Assembly: GCA_025774865.1 (NCBI GenBank)
Contig: JALGZO010000748.1
Span: 1 to 7,005, forward strand
Reading direction: 5' to 3'
Source of the DNA: a bacterium
Lineage (GTDB): Bacteria; ARS69
DNA: 7,005 nucleotides
The stretch's first letter is position 1. Every line of letters starts with the position of its first letter. This document shows positions 5,057 to 7,005 of the stretch, one piece after another. The notes below the pieces were generated by a model that was not told where the DNA came from, made no database searches, and was given only the letters and a program-made list of their open reading frames with translations. The translations under genes were made by a program, and so were the position numbers.

Positions 5057-6744
5057 TGAAATCGCGCGGCGGGCCCTTGGGCCCAGCGTCGCTCTGCCTC
5101 GCGGCGGTCACGCTCGCGCACGGCGCCGCCGGTTTCACCGATGTCACTGACGATCTCGGTATCTCCTACATGCTTACCCGGCCCGAGGCGGCCGGCGACT
5201 ACTTCATGCCGGACAGCATGGGCCCGGGCTGCGCGCTGCTCGACTTCGATGGCGACGGCCGGCTTGATCTCTACGTAGTGGCCGGGTTCCGGACGCGCGA
5301 CGGCCGAACGTCCGACGAGCGCGGCGCGGACCGCCTGTACCGCCAGCGCTCCGACGGTCGCTTCGAGGACGTGACCCACGCCGCCGGCGTCGGCGATCCC
5401 GGTTACGGGATGGGCGTCGCGGCCGGCGACATCGACAACGACGGCGACGTCGATCTCTACGTCACCAGCTACGGACTGGATCGGCTTTACCGCAACGAAG
5501 GAGACGGCACCTTCGTCGACGTCACGGAGCGGTCCGGGATCCACAACCCGGCGTGGGCCGCGTCCGCCGGCTTCTTCGACCACGATGCCGACGGCTTCCT
5601 CGATCTGTTCGTGACCAACTACCTCGCCCTGGGCGCCTCGGAGACCGGCGCGGACGCGGCGGGGCGCCCGGAGTACCCGTCTCCGTTCCGGCTCCGGGGG
5701 GTTCCGGACGTTCTCTACCACAACGACGGCGATGGCACGTTCACCGACGCGAGCGCGGCGGCCGGGATCGCCTCGACCCGGGGCAAGGGGCTGGGTGTCA
5801 CCTTCCTGGACCTCGACGCCGACGGCAGGCTCGACGTCTACGTCGCCAACGACGGCGAGTCCAACCACGCGTGGATCCAGGACGCCAGTGGGCGCTTCAC
5901 TGACGAAGCGTTCTTCATGGGGCTCGCCGTGAACGCGCTCGGGCTTCCCGAGGCCGGCATGGGCGTCGCCGCGGGCGACGTCGACGGTGACGGCTGCACC
6001 GATCTCCTCGTCACCCACCTCGCGCAGGAGTCGAACACCCTCTATCGCTGCCTCGAACCCGGCCTCTTCGAGGACGCGACGACGACGAGCGGACTCGGCC
6101 CCCCGAGCGTCGATTTCACCGGCTTCGGGACCGTCCTCCGGGACTTCGATCTGGACGGCGATCTCGATCTGGTCGTGGCGAACGGACGGGTCCTGCGGCA
6201 CATCCCGTATCCGGGCGCGTCGCTGGACGCGCACTGGACACCGTACGCTGAGCCCAATCGACTGTTCCTGAACGACGGGAAGGGTCGCTTCGAGGCGGCG
6301 GCACCGCTCGGCCGCGATTTCTGCGCCGACGTCGAGGTGAGCCGCGGTCTCGCCGCCGGCGACATCGACACCGACGGCGACATCGATGTCGTCGTGACCA
6401 ACGGCAACGGGACCGTGCGCGTCTACCGCAACGACATGGAGCGGTCCGGGAGCTGGTTCGCCGTGCGCGCCCTCGACCCGAGCCTCGGCCGCGACGCGCT
6501 CGGGGCGCTCGTCACCGTCACGGCGGCCGGCGGCCGTGAGTGGCGCCGTCGGGTGTCGTCGGCGGAGAGCTACCTGTCGTCGAGCGAGCCGGTCGCCCAC
6601 TTCGGGCTCGGGGGCGTCGGCGAGGTCGCGGCGATCGAGGTGACGTGGCCGGACGGGCTCCACGAGCGATTCGTCGGAGGCCCGGCCGACCGGCGCGTGA
6701 CGGTCGAGCGGGGACATGGGGCGCGCATCGATGCGGGCGAGTAG
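5053..6744 (+). CDS. CRTAC1-family protein: FG-GAP/VCBS repeats with ASPIC/UnbV domain
   Basis: The 563-residue product starts at ATG 5053, seven bases after GAGG (5042-5045); ATG 5056 is an equivalent alternative. A signal peptide (PASLCLAAVTLAHGAAG, cleavage near 27) precedes FTDVTDDLGI, the usual N-terminal signature of CRTAC1-like proteins. Seven DxDxDG-type calcium loops followed by hydrophobic strands are visible at residues 64-72, 126-134, 176-184, 253-261, 309-317, 364-372 and 437-445, matching the blades of an integrin-alpha-like beta-propeller. Related F-x-D-V-T strands recur between them (104-108, 154-158, 229-233, 339-343). Residues about 479-545 form the ASPIC/UnbV domain (ALGALVTVTAAGG, SYLSSS, HFGLGG, VTWPDGLHERF). 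Length and order are normal for the family. It should be a calcium-stabilised periplasmic or surface protein, probably for binding; its biochemical role is not established. It is translationally linked to the TPR-like lipoprotein downstream. Confidence 0.93.
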   Translation: MMKSRGGPLGPASLCLAAVTLAHGAAGFTDVTDDLGISYMLTRPEAAGDYFMPDSMGPGCALLDFDGDGRLDLYVVAGFRTRDGRTSDERGADRLYRQRSDGRFEDVTHAAGVGDPGYGMGVAAGDIDNDGDVDLYVTSYGLDRLYRNEGDGTFVDVTERSGIHNPAWAASAGFFDHDADGFLDLFVTNYLALGASETGADAAGRPEYPSPFRLRGVPDVLYHNDGDGTFTDASAAAGIASTRGKGLGVTFLDLDADGRLDVYVANDGESNHAWIQDASGRFTDEAFFMGLAVNALGLPEAGMGVAAGDVDGDGCTDLLVTHLAQESNTLYRCLEPGLFEDATTTSGLGPPSVDFTGFGTVLRDFDLDGDLDLVVANGRVLRHIPYPGASLDAHWTPYAEPNRLFLNDGKGRFEAAAPLGRDFCADVEVSRGLAAGDIDTDGDIDVVVTNGNGTVRVYRNDMERSGSWFAVRALDPSLGRDALGALVTVTAAGGREWRRRVSSAESYLSSSEPVAHFGLGGVGEVAAIEVTWPDGLHERFVGGPADRRVTVERGHGARIDAGE

Positions 6745-7005
6745 ACGGACCACCTCGGTCGCGGCGCTGGTCTTGTGCGCAGCGGCCGCGACGGCAGCCG
6801 GGTGTGATCGGCGCGGCGCCGGCGACGACGGCCGCGTCCCGCCGCCGGCTCCCGATGTCGCCGGCGTCGAGGCGCCGCTCGCTCGCGCGCTCGCGGAGGC
6901 GACCGCGGAGGTAGATCGCGCGCCGCGATCGGCCGCAGCGTGGGGACGACTCGGCGTCCTCTTCGACATCCACGATTTTCCCGAGGAGGCGGTCGCCTGC
7001 TACGA
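6731..7005 (+). CDS. TPR-like lipoprotein (N-terminal part)
   Basis: An ATG at 6731 overlaps the end of the CRTAC1 gene by 14 bp in a different frame and stays open to the window edge (91 codons and two bases). The N-terminus MRASRRTTSVAALVLCAAAA leads into TAAGC, a good lipobox that would lipidate Cys25, followed by a Gly/Asp/Pro-rich linker (about 26-47). From about residue 51 an amphipathic helix (LARALAEATAEVDRAP) and then SAAAWGRLGVLFDIHDFPEEAVACY match the start of a tetratricopeptide repeat (W-x-x-LG, then A-x-x-CY). An in-frame ATG at 6716 is an alternative start that adds five residues; neither has a strong ribosome-binding site, which fits translational coupling. TPR lipoproteins usually act as protein-binding scaffolds at a membrane. 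The overlap with a CRTAC1 gene suggests that the two products work together. Confidence 0.82.
   Translation, partial: MRASRRTTSVAALVLCAAAATAAGCDRRGAGDDGRVPPPAPDVAGVEAPLARALAEATAEVDRAPRSAAAWGRLGVLFDIHDFPEEAVACY

Noticed and set aside
4930-6969. 679-residue open frame antisense to the CRTAC1 gene
   Set aside because: Its repetitive DVDVAVGVD-like peptides are the reverse reading of the regular DxDxDG codons on the plus strand. It has no signal peptide or domain, and the plus-strand frame is a clear known family.

Overview
The window is GC-rich bacterial chromosome from a diderm. It has outer-membrane beta-barrel genes, Sec signal peptides and lipoboxes, plus a secreted protease ending in a FlgD-Ig/T9SS-type-A-like domain. 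The mix of subtilase, carboxypeptidase-like repeats, choice-of-anchor-J-like module, terminal FlgD-Ig domain, CRTAC1/ASPIC-UnbV proteins and TPR lipoproteins is typical of uncultured Candidatus Eisenbacteria and relatives (FCB-side lineages). That assignment is inferred from gene content, not from a search.

Layout. (1) Bases 1-144, minus strand: start of an exported protein, probably a beta-barrel, cut by the window edge. (2) Bases 145-303: a divergent control region with a 12-bp direct repeat, a small palindrome and candidate -10 elements facing both ways. (3) Bases 304-1865, plus strand: a two-gene operon, a GH113-like TIM-barrel glycoside hydrolase lipoprotein followed by a small outer-membrane beta-barrel protein, joined by a 4-base GTGA stop/start overlap. 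(4) Bases 1881-4696, minus strand: a large secreted S8 subtilisin-like protease, convergent with the operon at only 15 bp. It is split by a frameshift near 2972 inside its tandem carboxypeptidase-regulatory-like repeats, so subtilase and C-terminal sorting domain lie in different frames. (5) Bases 4697-5052: a divergent intergenic region with a candidate promoter for each side and a tiny upstream ORF whose stop overlaps the next start. (6) Bases 5053-7005, plus strand: a CRTAC1-family protein with seven Ca-binding DxDxDG repeats and an ASPIC/UnbV tail, overlapping by 14 bp a TPR-like lipoprotein that runs off the window.

All six loci appear to encode exported products (four Sec signal peptides, two lipoproteins), so this is an envelope/secretome cluster. 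I see no mobile element, CRISPR array, RNA gene or phage gene. I do not see a convincing new multi-gene system. The points most worth a second look are the disrupted protease, the divergent repeat/palindrome region, the leader uORF, and the coupled CRTAC1-TPR lipoprotein pair.
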